Below the pieces are notes generated by a model, which searched no databases, had not been told where the DNA came from, and saw only the letters and a list, made by a program, of their open reading frames with translations. From Paractinoplanes maris (GTDB lineage: Bacteria > Actinomycetota > Actinomycetes > Mycobacteriales > Micromonosporaceae), in contig NZ_JALPVL010000011.1 in the NCBI RefSeq assembly GCF_023544465.1, forward strand, positions 248,001-312,000: a stretch of DNA of 64,000 bases, given 5' to 3'. Positions within the stretch are counted from its first letter, which is position 1; every line of letters starts with the position of its first letter. A program made the position numbers and the translations under genes. This document shows positions 8,964 through 16,381 of the stretch, piece by piece.

Positions 8964-9643
8964 TGGCCACCGTTCTGCTGCTCCGGCACGGGCGGACCAC
9001 CTCCAACGCCAGCGGCGAGCTGGCCGGCCGCCGTCCCGTCGAGCTCGACGACACCGGGCGCGGCCAGGCCGAGCGCACCGGCGCCCGGCTGCGGGTGCTG
9101 CCGCTGGCCGCGGTCGTGACCAGCCCGCTCATCCGCTGCCGGACGACCGTCGAGCTGGCCCTGCCCGGCGTCACGCCGGTGGTCGACGAGGGGCTGATCG
9201 AGTGCGGTTACGGCGACTGGGAGGGCCGCCCGCTCAAGGAGCTGGCCCAGGACCCGCTCTGGCCGGTCGTCCAGCAGCACCCCAGCGCCGCGGTCTTCCC
9301 CAACGGCGAGGCCATGGCGGCGATGTCGGCCCGCGCGGTGGCGACGATCCGGCGCTGGGACGCTCAGGTGACCGAGGCGCACGGGCCCGACGCGCTGTGG
9401 CTCGCCTGCAGCCACGGTGATGTGATCAAGGCCATCATCGCCGACGCGATGGGTCTGCACCTCGACCAGTTCCAGCGGATCGTGGCCGACCCGGCGTCGG
9501 TCAGTGTGATCCGTTACACGCCGACCCGGCCCTTCGTCGTGCGGCTCAACGACACCGCCGACCTGGCCTCCCTGATCCCACCGCCGGCGGCGGCGGACCG
9601 CTCGGAGGCCGCGGTCGGCGGCGGCGCGGGCGGCGGCGCCTGA
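8963..9643 (+). CDS. histidine phosphatase family protein (MSMEG_4193-like)
   Basis: This 226-residue phosphoglycerate-mutase-like protein has the catalytic RHG box in TVLLLRHGRTTSN at residues 3-15 and the second active-site His in WLACSHGDVIKAI. In actinomycetes a phosphatase of this subfamily sits beside DUF3090 and an SCO1664-like gene, as here. The GTG at 8963 shares its first base with the preceding stop codon. The last 25 residues are a Gly/Ala-rich tail outside the fold. The phosphorylated substrate is not known. Confidence 0.9.
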   Translation: MATVLLLRHGRTTSNASGELAGRRPVELDDTGRGQAERTGARLRVLPLAAVVTSPLIRCRTTVELALPGVTPVVDEGLIECGYGDWEGRPLKELAQDPLWPVVQQHPSAAVFPNGEAMAAMSARAVATIRRWDAQVTEAHGPDALWLACSHGDVIKAIIADAMGLHLDQFQRIVADPASVSVIRYTPTRPFVVRLNDTADLASLIPPPAAADRSEAAVGGGAGGGA

Positions 9644-9740
9644 GTGCTCTGTGTGACCGGCGTGTTACGCCTGGCTGGCCCGCGTTGCGCCCTCGGCGAA
9701 CCGGGCCGTCCGGGATACGGCGAGCCGTTCCCTTCGCGGA

Positions 9741-9746
9741 TAGGGT
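9741..9746 (+). promoter_or_regulatory. TAGGGT -10 box of a probable leaderless promoter
   Basis: TAGGGT sits 7 bases upstream of the DUF3090 ATG, so transcription would begin at or next to the start codon. The same GGATAGGGT string lies at the same distance before mshC. Confidence 0.55.
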
Positions 9747-9753
9747 TGTTCGC

Positions 9754-10362
9754 ATGACCCACCAGGTGCACTCGTTCGAGCCGCCGGAGCGGTTCGTCGC
9801 CGGGACGGTGGGCGAGCCGGGCGACCGGACGTTCTTCCTCCAGGCGCGCGGCGGCGGCCGGGTGGTCAGCGTCGCGCTGGAGAAGGTCCAGGTGTCGTTG
9901 CTCGCCGAGAAACTCGACGAACTGCTCGTCGAGGCCAACAAACGCTTCGGCGTCTCGTTGCCCGAGGCGCCGGTGGCCGCCGGCCACGACAACGAGCCGC
10001 TCGACACCCCCGTCGACGAGGAGTTCCGGGTCGGCACGCTCGGGCTGGCCTTCGACGTCGACACGACCACCGTGGTCATCGAGGCCATCGAGGCCGGTGA
10101 GGCCGAGGTCGAGATCGAGCTCGAGGCCGACGATGACGACGACGAGGTGGCCACCGTCGAGGACGACGAGGAGGACGCCGACGACGAGCCGGACGACGAC
10201 CTCGACCGGCTCCGGGTGCGGCTGACCCCCGAGGCGACCCGCGCGTTCATCGACCGCGCCCGCCGGGTGGTGGCCGCCGGACGCCCGCCGTGCCCGCTCT
10301 GCGGCCAGCCGCTCGACCCGGCCGGCCACCTCTGCCCCCGGCACAACGGCTACCACCGGTGA
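9754..10362 (+). CDS. DUF3090 family protein
   Basis: A 202-residue protein starting MTHQVHSFEPPERFVAGTVG. It has an N-terminal domain (TFFLQARGGGRVVSVALEKVQVSLLAEKLDELL), a long acidic central stretch of Asp/Glu runs at about residues 126-150, and a C-terminal zinc-finger-like end CPLCGQPLDPAGHLCPRHNGY with two Cys pairs. This is the DUF3090 family, actinobacterial and of unknown function. Its stop overlaps the following gene's GTG by 4 bases (GTGA), so the pair is translationally coupled. A TAGGGT box 7 bases before the ATG suggests a leaderless internal promoter. Confidence 0.92.
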   Translation: MTHQVHSFEPPERFVAGTVGEPGDRTFFLQARGGGRVVSVALEKVQVSLLAEKLDELLVEANKRFGVSLPEAPVAAGHDNEPLDTPVDEEFRVGTLGLAFDVDTTTVVIEAIEAGEAEVEIELEADDDDDEVATVEDDEEDADDEPDDDLDRLRVRLTPEATRAFIDRARRVVAAGRPPCPLCGQPLDPAGHLCPRHNGYHR

Positions 10363-11174
10363 CCACCGAGCCCGCTGCGGCACTGGCCGAGGCCGACGCC
10401 CTCGAGCTGCTGGCCCGCGGCCGGCTCGAGATCGAGGGCCGGCTGGTCGACGCGTCCAACACCACGCTGCGGGCCGAGATCACGCTCGACGGGCTCACCC
10501 GGCGCTGCGTCTACAAACCGGTGCAGGGTGAGCGGCCGCTGTGGGATTTCCCCGACGGCACGCTGGCCGGGCGCGAGGTCTCGGCCTACCTGGTCTCGCG
10601 GGCCACGGGGTGGGACCTGGTGCCCCCGACGATCCTGCGCGACGGCCCGCTCGGCCCGGGCGCGCTGCAGCTCTGGATCGACGAGCCCGAGACGGCCGAG
10701 TCGCTGATCGGCTTCGTCCCGGCCTACGACGTGCCCGAGGGCTGGCTGGCGGTGGCGAACGCCCGCGACGAGGACGGCGACGCCTATGCCCTGGCCCACG
10801 CGGACGACCAGCGGCTGGCCCGGCTGGCCGTCTTCGACGCGGTGATCAACAACGCCGACCGCAAGGGTGGGCACGTGCTCTACCCGGCCACCGGCTCGGT
10901 CCACGGGGTCGATCACGGGGTCAGCTTCCACGTGGAGAACAAACTTCGTACGGTCCTCTGGGGCTGGACCGGCAAGCCGCTGATCCCGGAGGCGGCCGAG
11001 GTGCTCGAGTCGCTGCTCGGCTCGCTCGGCGGTGACCTCGGCTCGACGCTCGAGGACCACCTGACGATCACCGAGGTGCAGCAGATCCGCCGGCGCGCCC
11101 GGCGGCTGATGCGGGCCGGGCGCTTCCCCGACCCGCCCCAGGACTGGCCCGCGATCCCCTGGCCCCCTGTGTAG
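10359..11174 (+). CDS. SCO1664-like protein with PI3/4-kinase-like fold
   Basis: A 271-residue protein starting at the GTG at 10359, which overlaps the DUF3090 stop as GTGA. Motifs resembling an atypical kinase of the PI3K/HipA-like class are visible. KPVQGERPLWDFPDGTLAGREV is a nucleotide-binding Lys region, VFDAVINNADRKGGHVL is a catalytic-loop-like stretch with N-x-D-R-K, and GVDHGVSFHVENKLRTVLWG resembles a metal-binding D-x-G box. The family is paired with DUF3090 and the phosphatase across actinomycetes. Function is unknown; kinase activity is an inference from fold-like motifs. Confidence 0.88.
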   Translation: MTTEPAAALAEADALELLARGRLEIEGRLVDASNTTLRAEITLDGLTRRCVYKPVQGERPLWDFPDGTLAGREVSAYLVSRATGWDLVPPTILRDGPLGPGALQLWIDEPETAESLIGFVPAYDVPEGWLAVANARDEDGDAYALAHADDQRLARLAVFDAVINNADRKGGHVLYPATGSVHGVDHGVSFHVENKLRTVLWGWTGKPLIPEAAEVLESLLGSLGGDLGSTLEDHLTITEVQQIRRRARRLMRAGRFPDPPQDWPAIPWPPV

Positions 11175-11212
11175 TTTTGTTCACGCCGCCGGGTTTCCGG
11201 GAGGGCCGCTGG

Positions 11213-11218
11213 ATAGGG
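11213..11218 (+). promoter_or_regulatory. TAGGGT -10 box of a probable leaderless mshC promoter
   Basis: GGATAGGGT lies with 7 bases between the hexamer and the mshC ATG, matching the arrangement before DUF3090. No ribosome-binding site is visible between the box and the start, consistent with a leaderless mRNA. Confidence 0.55.
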
Positions 11219-11225
11219 TCTGACC

Positions 11226-12464
11226 ATGGATGCTTGGACCGGGCACGACGTGCCGACCCTGCCGGGAAACGCGCCCCTGCCGCGCCTTTACGACTCGGCC
11301 CGCCGCGAGATCGCGGAGACGGCGCCCGGCTCCACCGCGACGATGTATGTCTGCGGCATCACCCCCTACGACGCCACCCACCTCGGTCACGCGGCCACGA
11401 TGATTACGTTCGATCTGATCAACCGGGTCTGGCGTGACGCCGGCCGCGACGTCGCTTACGTGCAGAACGTGACCGACATCGACGATCCGCTGCTCGAGCG
11501 GGCCACCCGCGACGGGGAGGACTGGGTCGTCCTGGCCATGCGCGAGACCGCCCTGTTCCGCGAGGACATGGAGGCGCTGCGCATCATCCCGCCGGCCCAC
11601 TACGTCGGCGCCGTCGAGTCGATCCCCGAGATCGTCACCCACGTGCGCGAGCTCATCGCGGCCGGCGCCGCATACACGCTGGACGACGGCAGCGGTGACG
11701 TCTACTACTCGGTCGCCGCCGCGCCCCGGTTCGGCTACGAGTCCAACCTCGCCCGCGACGAGATGATCACTCTCTCCCGCGAGCGCGGGGGCGACCCCGA
11801 CCGCGAGGGCAAGCGCGACCCGCTCGACCCGCTGCTGTGGCGCGGCGCCCGCGACGGCGAGCCGGCCTGGGACGGCGGCGACCTCGGCCCCGGCCGCCCC
11901 GGCTGGCACATCGAGTGCACGACGATCGCGCTGGGCCGCCTGGGCGAGACGATCGACGTGCAGGGCGGCGGCAACGACCTGCTCTATCCCCACCACGAGT
12001 GCTCGGCCGCGCACGCCGAGACGCTGACCGGCCGGGCGCCGTTCGCGAGCCACTACGTGCACGCCGGCATGATCGGCCTCGACGGCGAGAAGATGTCCAA
12101 GTCCCAGGGCAACCTGGTGTTCGTCTCCCGTCTGCGCGGCGACGGCGTCGACCCGATGGCCGTGCGCCTGGGTCTGCTCTCCGGTCACTACCGCGGTGAT
12201 CGTGAGTGGACCGACGAGGTGCTCAAGACGGGGGAGGAGCGGCTGGCCCGCTGGCGTTCGGCCGCCGCCGCCCCGGCTGGTCCGTCCGGTGACGGGCTCC
12301 TGGACGCGGTGCGCGAGGCGCTGACCGGCGACCTCGACACGCCGGCGGCGCTGGCGGTTGTCGACGCCTGGGCCGAGGCCGCGCTCTCCGGCGCCGGCGA
12401 CGACGATCAGGCTCCGGCGCTGATGGCCCGCACGGTGGACGCGTTGCTCGGCGTCCGTCTCTGA
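11226..12464 (+). CDS. mshC: mycothiol biosynthesis cysteine ligase MshC
   Basis: MshC joins cysteine to the 2' amine of GlcN-Ins with ATP, the third step in mycothiol synthesis in the cytoplasm. The 412-residue protein is a cysteinyl-tRNA synthetase paralogue of normal length. Near residue 39 MYVCGITPYDATHLGHA gives the zinc Cys and the HIGH-like motif. HIECTTIALGRLGETIDVQGGGNDL and HHECSAAHAE carry the other zinc ligands, and KMSKSQGNLVFVS is the KMSKS loop. The anticodon-binding domain of CysRS is absent, as expected for MshC. It ends the conserved LLM-phosphatase-DUF3090-SCO1664 cluster. Confidence 0.96.
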   Translation: MDAWTGHDVPTLPGNAPLPRLYDSARREIAETAPGSTATMYVCGITPYDATHLGHAATMITFDLINRVWRDAGRDVAYVQNVTDIDDPLLERATRDGEDWVVLAMRETALFREDMEALRIIPPAHYVGAVESIPEIVTHVRELIAAGAAYTLDDGSGDVYYSVAAAPRFGYESNLARDEMITLSRERGGDPDREGKRDPLDPLLWRGARDGEPAWDGGDLGPGRPGWHIECTTIALGRLGETIDVQGGGNDLLYPHHECSAAHAETLTGRAPFASHYVHAGMIGLDGEKMSKSQGNLVFVSRLRGDGVDPMAVRLGLLSGHYRGDREWTDEVLKTGEERLARWRSAAAAPAGPSGDGLLDAVREALTGDLDTPAALAVVDAWAEAALSGAGDDDQAPALMARTVDALLGVRL

Positions 12465-12570
12465 CCAGGGCGGGGCTCGCCCCACGAGGACTTTAGACAC
12501 TGGTTCGGGGTTACTGGGCGGTTTGGGAACTTTGTACGCGGTTGGCTGGTCAATGCCGACATAAGCCACA

Positions 12571-12584
12571 ATTCGGACACGAAT
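12571..12584. promoter_or_regulatory. small inverted repeat upstream of the secreted-protein gene
   Basis: ATTCG-GACA-CGAAT is a perfect 5-bp dyad 45 bases before the start codon at 12630. It could be an operator for the small secreted protein; no regulator is adjacent. Confidence 0.3.
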
Positions 12585-12629
12585 CGGACAGACTCGAGGT
12601 GTTCCTGACATCGTCCGAAAGGAAACACC

Positions 12630-12881
12630 ATGCGTCGTCCGGTCCTGTACATCGCCGGTCTCATGCTCGCCACCGGGGCCAGCTTCGCGTTCGCGGGCAC
12701 CGCGAACGCCGCTGCCTCGGGCGGCCCGTTCGGTGACGAGTACGACATCTCGTCGTCCTACGAGGTCGACTACGAGTACTCGGACAACAACGACGAGTAC
12801 AACCAGTTCTCGCTGCTGAACGTGCTCAGCCCCAACGGCCAGGACAACACCGGCCTGAACCTGGGCCTGTTCGGCCGCTGA
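12630..12881 (+). CDS. small secreted protein with acidic Tyr-rich segment
   Basis: The 83-residue product begins with a Sec signal peptide (MRRPVLYIAGLMLATGASFAFAG) with a probable cleavage after ANA (residue 27). The mature part, about 55 residues, is rich in Tyr, Asp, Glu and Asn (DEYDISSSYEVDYEYSDNN). It ends in a conserved-looking hydrophobic stretch (FSLLNVLSPNGQDNTGLNLGLFG). It has no Cys, so it is not a canonical chaplin. GAAAGGAAACACC precedes the ATG, and a clear terminator follows. I do not recognise a family; a surface or structural role is plausible. Confidence 0.8.
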   Translation: MRRPVLYIAGLMLATGASFAFAGTANAAASGGPFGDEYDISSSYEVDYEYSDNNDEYNQFSLLNVLSPNGQDNTGLNLGLFGR

Positions 12882-12901
12882 TCCGGCACCGCTGATCCGC
12901 G

Positions 12902-12937
12902 GACCCGGGGCGCCCTTCGCACAGGGCACCCCGGGTC
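12902..12937 (+). terminator. hairpin terminator after the small secreted protein gene
   Basis: GACCCGGGG pairs with CCCCGGGTC, extended inward by a CGCCC/GGGC helix with one unpaired base, around a TTCGCAC loop. It begins 21 bases after the stop codon at 12881. Confidence 0.85.
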
Positions 12938-12952
12938 TTCGGCTTTCCAGAA

Positions 12953-13121
12953 CTAGGGTCTGTCCTGCCGATCACGCGGGGCTGCGGCGTGGCCCAGGTG
13001 GCGCCTGACGACGTCCGCAGAACGGCCACATACAACCCCGGTATGCGACCGTCCTACGGCCGCCGCCAGCCACCACCTGGACCGCGCCTCGCTCCCACGT
13101 GATCGGCAGGACAGACCCTAG
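12953..13121. mobile_element. MITE-like element, 169 bp, IS5-family type ends
   Basis: Two perfect 24-bp inverted repeats (12953-12976 and 13098-13121) begin with CTAGGGTCTGTCCTGCCGAT and its complement. The outermost CTAG at each end also fits a 4-bp target duplication of the YTAR type known for the IS5 group. The 121-bp interior has no transposase or credible ORF, so this is a non-autonomous miniature element or a solo remnant. The right-hand CTAG contains the TAG stop codon of the GntR gene read from the minus strand, so insertion occurred exactly there and regenerated the stop codon. Confidence 0.75.
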
Positions 13122-13909
13122 GCGAGCGCCAGGCCGGGATCGGGGTCGGGGGCCGGCACGGGAGCGGGGATCTTGTATTCCTCGGTCAGCGTGGTCATCG
13201 GGCCCGGCCACGTCGCCTGGGCCACCTCGATCGGCTTGCGGGTCTCGTCGAACGCGACATGCAACAGGTGCAGCACCGGCGTGTCCGGGCGGATCTGCAG
13301 CACCTCGGCCTCGTCGCGGCTGGGCTGCCGGGCACTGATCGTGTCGGTGGCCGAGGCGTACCGCTTGCCGAGCACCTCCTCGGCCTCCTGATAGAGCGGC
13401 CGGCCGAACGCCTCGGCGCGTTCCAGCGACGTGCCACTGGTATCGGTCACCCGGAACCACGAAGCGCCGATCTCCACCGTGGCGTCGTCGGTCTTGACCA
13501 GGTGGCGGCGCGCGAGCATCTCGGTGCCGTCGCGCACGCCGAACGCGTCGGCGACCTCGGGCGGGGCCGGCTCCCGGCGTACGGAAACCAATTGCTGCCG
13601 ATAGCGGGCGGCCAGATCGGCGTGGTAGCCCCGATGGGCGCCGTAGCGGCCCCGGGAGAGCCGGTTGAGGCGGCGGCGCGTGCCCCGGACGTAGGTGCCG
13701 GAGCCCGGCTTGGTGATCAGGACGCCCTCGACCCGCAACTGGTCGACGGTGCGCTGCACGGTCTGCTTGGCGACGCCGAACATCTCGGCCATGGCCGGGA
13801 TCGACGGCAGGCGCTCACCCGGCTGCCAGTCGCCGCGGCGGATCCGCTCCTTGAGCTGAGCGGCGATCTGCCGGTGCGGGAACTCGGCTGCTCCCGGGTT
13901 GATGGTCAT
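13118..13909 (-). CDS. GntR-family (HutC/UTRA subfamily) transcriptional regulator
   Basis: The 263-residue regulator starts at the ATG at 13907-13909 behind GGAGG. The N-terminal GntR winged helix spans about residues 8-75 (FPHRQIAAQLKERIRRGDWQPGERLPS, then MAEMFGVAKQTVQRTVDQLRVEGVLITKPGSGTYV). The C-terminal part is a UTRA-type ligand domain (DGTEMLARRHLVKTDDATVEIGASWF, TPVLHLLHVAFDETRKPIEVAQATW). The UTRA fold usually senses a small metabolite such as a sugar phosphate or amino acid. A CCTAG-repeat palindrome just upstream is a candidate autoregulatory operator. Its stop codon lies inside the target duplication of the adjacent MITE. Confidence 0.92.
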   Translation of the reverse strand: MTINPGAAEFPHRQIAAQLKERIRRGDWQPGERLPSIPAMAEMFGVAKQTVQRTVDQLRVEGVLITKPGSGTYVRGTRRRLNRLSRGRYGAHRGYHADLAARYRQQLVSVRREPAPPEVADAFGVRDGTEMLARRHLVKTDDATVEIGASWFRVTDTSGTSLERAEAFGRPLYQEAEEVLGKRYASATDTISARQPSRDEAEVLQIRPDTPVLHLLHVAFDETRKPIEVAQATWPGPMTTLTEEYKIPAPVPAPDPDPGLALA

Positions 13910-13918
13910 CCCGAACCT

Positions 13919-13939
13919 CCTAGACCCTAGGTTCCTAGG
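13919..13939. promoter_or_regulatory. CCTAG-repeat operator candidate upstream of the GntR gene
   Basis: CCTAG is followed by CCTAGG-TT-CCTAGG, giving three copies of one half-site within 21 bases, 9 bases upstream of the GntR start codon on the minus strand. The location over the transcription start region fits autorepression by a GntR protein. Confidence 0.55.
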
Positions 13940-14005
13940 ATGGCTCAGGCAGTGTGGTAAAGGTCGCAGCGACACGCCCGGTCGAGCGCGCCGCTGCGGT
14001 CCCGA

Positions 14006-14875
14006 TTACCAGGAACCGGCGGTCGGGCCGGCCGAGCCGCCCCGGCGGCGCAGGTACTTCTCGAACTCGCTGGCGATCTCGTCGCCGGTCAGCGGCTGGA
14101 TGCCCTCGTCACCGACTCGCTCCTCCAGCTCCCGCACGTATTCGCCCAGCTCGGCGTCCTGCTCGGCGGCGGCTCGGACCCGCTTCTCCCACTCGTCAGC
14201 CTCCTCGGCCAGGTCGGCCAGCGGCACCGGAAGATCGAGCACGTCCTCGAGCCGGCTCAGCAGGGCCAGCGTCGCCTTGGGGCAGGGCGGGTTGTTGGCG
14301 TAGTGCGGCACGTGCACCCAGAACGACAGCGCGTCGAGATCGGCGCGGCCGGCCGCTTCGTGGAGCACGCCGACGATGCCGGTCGGGCCGTCGTAGCGGG
14401 TCGGGACGACCTTGTATTTGTCCTGCGCCTCACGGTCGCTGGCCGAGCCGCTGATCGGCAGCGGACGGGTGTAGGGCACGTCGGCCAGCAGGGCGCCGAG
14501 CAGCACGATCCGATTGACCTCGAGGCTGTGGCACACCTCGAGGACCTGCTCGCAGAAGGTGCGCCAGCGCATGCTCGGCTCGATGCCGCGGATCAGCACG
14601 ACGTCGCGGTCGGAGCCGGGCGGGCTGGCCACGGTGAACCGCGTGGTCGGCCATTCGATTTTGCGGGTCTCGCCCTCGGCCATGGTGATCGTCGGCCGGC
14701 TGACCTGGAAGTCGTAGAACTCCTCCGGGTCGATGGTGGAGATCTCGCGGGCCTGCCACACCTGCTCCAGGTGTTCCACGGCCGCGGTCGATGCGTCCGC
14801 CGCGTCGTTCCAGCCCTCGAAGGCGGCGATGGCCACGGGGGAACGGAGCAGCGGGAGGCCGTCGAACTCAGTCAT
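14006..14875 (-). CDS. PAC2-family protein
   Basis: The 289-residue protein starts MTEFDGLPLLRSPVAIAAFEGWNDAADASTAAVEHL and is a PAC2 (proteasome assembly chaperone 2-like) fold protein. The ATP-grasp-like strand-helix pattern includes IVLLGALLADVPYTRPLPISG and SFWVHVPHYANNPPCPKATLALLSRL. The C-terminal 90 residues are a charged helical extension (ELGEYVRELEERVGDEGIQPLTGDEIASEFEKYLRRR). PAC2 proteins are common in actinomycetes and their function there is unsettled. A link to the 20S proteasome further along this window is possible but not shown by the sequence. Confidence 0.88.
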   Translation of the reverse strand: MTEFDGLPLLRSPVAIAAFEGWNDAADASTAAVEHLEQVWQAREISTIDPEEFYDFQVSRPTITMAEGETRKIEWPTTRFTVASPPGSDRDVVLIRGIEPSMRWRTFCEQVLEVCHSLEVNRIVLLGALLADVPYTRPLPISGSASDREAQDKYKVVPTRYDGPTGIVGVLHEAAGRADLDALSFWVHVPHYANNPPCPKATLALLSRLEDVLDLPVPLADLAEEADEWEKRVRAAAEQDAELGEYVRELEERVGDEGIQPLTGDEIASEFEKYLRRRGGSAGPTAGSW

Positions 14876-14885
14876 GGGAGACAGC

Positions 14886-15479
14886 CTACGTGCGGCCGTC
14901 GCTGACCACCGGGCGGCCGCGCCGCGCTGCGTACACCTCGGGGGCCAGGACGGCGGCGCACCGCAGGTTGCGGTAGTGGCCCTCGTGGTCCAGCCCGTAG
15001 CCGACGATCAAGCCGTCACCGACGTCGAAGCCCACGTAGGTGGGGGTGCCCGCCTCGACGTGCGCCGTCTCGGGTTTGCGCAGCAGGGCACAGACCGCGA
15101 GCGAGGCCGGACCCCGCTGGGCCAGGTTGGTGATCAGCCACGACATGGTGAGGCCGGTGTCGATGACGCCGTCGACGATCAGCACGTCCCGGCCGGCGAT
15201 GTCGAGGTCGAGGTCCTTCAGCAGGCGCACCGAGCCCGACGCGCGGTTGCGGGTGCTGTACGACTTGACGGCCATCCAGCCGATCTCGACCTGAGCCGGG
15301 TAGGCCCGGGCCAGGTCGACGGTGAAGGTGGCCGCGCCGCCGAGGACGCCGACCAGCACCGGCGTACGCGATCCGTAACGGTCATGCAGCTCGGCGGCCA
15401 GAGCACCGACGCGCGCCAGGATCTGTTCCTCGGTCAAGATCACCGATTCGAGGTCGTCCGCGACGTGACTCGCGTCCAC
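14886..15479 (-). CDS. hypoxanthine phosphoribosyltransferase-like protein
   Basis: A 197-residue type I phosphoribosyltransferase starting at the GTG at 15477-15479 behind AAAGGAGG. The pattern fits Hpt: VLVGVLGGAATFTVDLARAY (strand and loop I), WMAVKSYSTRNRASGSVRLLKDLDLDI (flexible loop), the PRPP loop DVLIVDGVIDTGLTM, and PTYVGFDVGDGLIVGYGLDHEGHYRNL, which matches the purine-binding end. The PRPP loop reads VDGVIDTG where Hpt enzymes normally have two adjacent acids (VEDIIDTG), so one ribose-binding acid is replaced by Gly. Purine salvage is the likely role, but a divergent paralogue is possible. It sits 10 bases upstream of the PAC2 gene on the same strand. Confidence 0.82.
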   Translation of the reverse strand: MDASHVADDLESVILTEEQILARVGALAAELHDRYGSRTPVLVGVLGGAATFTVDLARAYPAQVEIGWMAVKSYSTRNRASGSVRLLKDLDLDIAGRDVLIVDGVIDTGLTMSWLITNLAQRGPASLAVCALLRKPETAHVEAGTPTYVGFDVGDGLIVGYGLDHEGHYRNLRCAAVLAPEVYAARRGRPVVSDGRT

Positions 15480-15568
15480 GAGAGCTGCCTCCTTTGAGGG
15501 CTGTTCAACTTCTAGTAAGGTCCGCGCAGTTGATCGTTCACGTTTCGGGATACAGCGGGAGATATGGC

Positions 15569-16381
15569 ATGGCGCAGCGGTTCCCCCTCGAAGTGATCCG
15601 CGAACGCACGTACAAACAGCGTGACGCGTGGTGGACCGTCGGCCTGGTCGATCCGCTCGCCTCCCGCCTGGTCCAGCTGGTCTCGCCGTGGCGTTCCGTG
15701 ACACCGAACCGCCTGACCCTGCTCGCCTTCGTGGTCGGCCTCGGCAGTGCGTACTCGTTCTGGCGAGCCGATTACCCGTGGCTCCTGCTCGGCGCGCTGC
15801 TGTTCCACCTCAGCTTCGTCCTGGACTGCATGGACGGCAAGATCGCCCGCCTGAACGGGACCGGTTCGCCGTTCGGGTCGTGGCTCGACTACGTGCTCGA
15901 CCGCCTGCGGGTGGCCGTGTGCGCGGTCGGCCTGTTCGGCGGGCAGTACGCGGCGACCGGGAACCGGACGTACCTGTGGGTCGGCTTCGTGGTCGTGTTC
16001 CTCGACATGTTCCGCTATCTCAACGCGCTGCAGATGGGCAAGGTGCGCGCCGACCTCAACCAGGGCGCGGTCGTCATGAGCGACGAGGACTCCGAGGCCG
16101 GCCCGGTCGTGGTGCCCCAGGCGACCGGCAACGAGTCGGCGGTGTGGCGGCTGCGCAACTTCCTGGTGCGGCACCGGATCCGCCCCCACCTGTTCAGCGG
16201 CATCGAGTTCATGATGTTCGTCTTCATCCTGGGCCCGGTGACGAAGCAGATCATCCTGGTCGCCGAGCTGTCCTCGGTGCTGATGGTGGCGTTCGAGCTG
16301 CTGCTGATCTACCGCCTCCACGCGTACGCGAAGGGCAAGTCCCGCCGCGTCGAGGAGCCGCGTGTGCCGGTGGCCGTCTAG
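15569..16381 (+). CDS. CDP-alcohol phosphatidyltransferase family protein
   Basis: A 270-residue integral membrane enzyme. The family signature is exact: DCMDGKIARLNGTGSPFGSWLDYVLDR follows the D-x2-D-G-x2-A-R-x8-G-x3-D-x3-D rule, placing four catalytic Asp residues. About six hydrophobic segments follow the pattern of the fold (LTLLAFVVGLGSAYSFW, PWLLLGALLFHLSFVL, and others). It transfers a phospho-alcohol from a CDP-alcohol such as CDP-diacylglycerol to an acceptor alcohol. Which phospholipid it makes is not shown. The ATG at 15569 has GGGAGATATGGC ahead. It is convergent with the acetyltransferase, overlapping it by 4 bases. Confidence 0.9.
   Translation: MAQRFPLEVIRERTYKQRDAWWTVGLVDPLASRLVQLVSPWRSVTPNRLTLLAFVVGLGSAYSFWRADYPWLLLGALLFHLSFVLDCMDGKIARLNGTGSPFGSWLDYVLDRLRVAVCAVGLFGGQYAATGNRTYLWVGFVVVFLDMFRYLNALQMGKVRADLNQGAVVMSDEDSEAGPVVVPQATGNESAVWRLRNFLVRHRIRPHLFSGIEFMMFVFILGPVTKQIILVAELSSVLMVAFELLLIYRLHAYAKGKSRRVEEPRVPVAV

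Noticed and set aside
14006..14875. PAC2 protein as a proven proteasome assembly factor
   Set aside because: The family name suggests it, but the sequence and location, 22 kb from arc, do not show the link.
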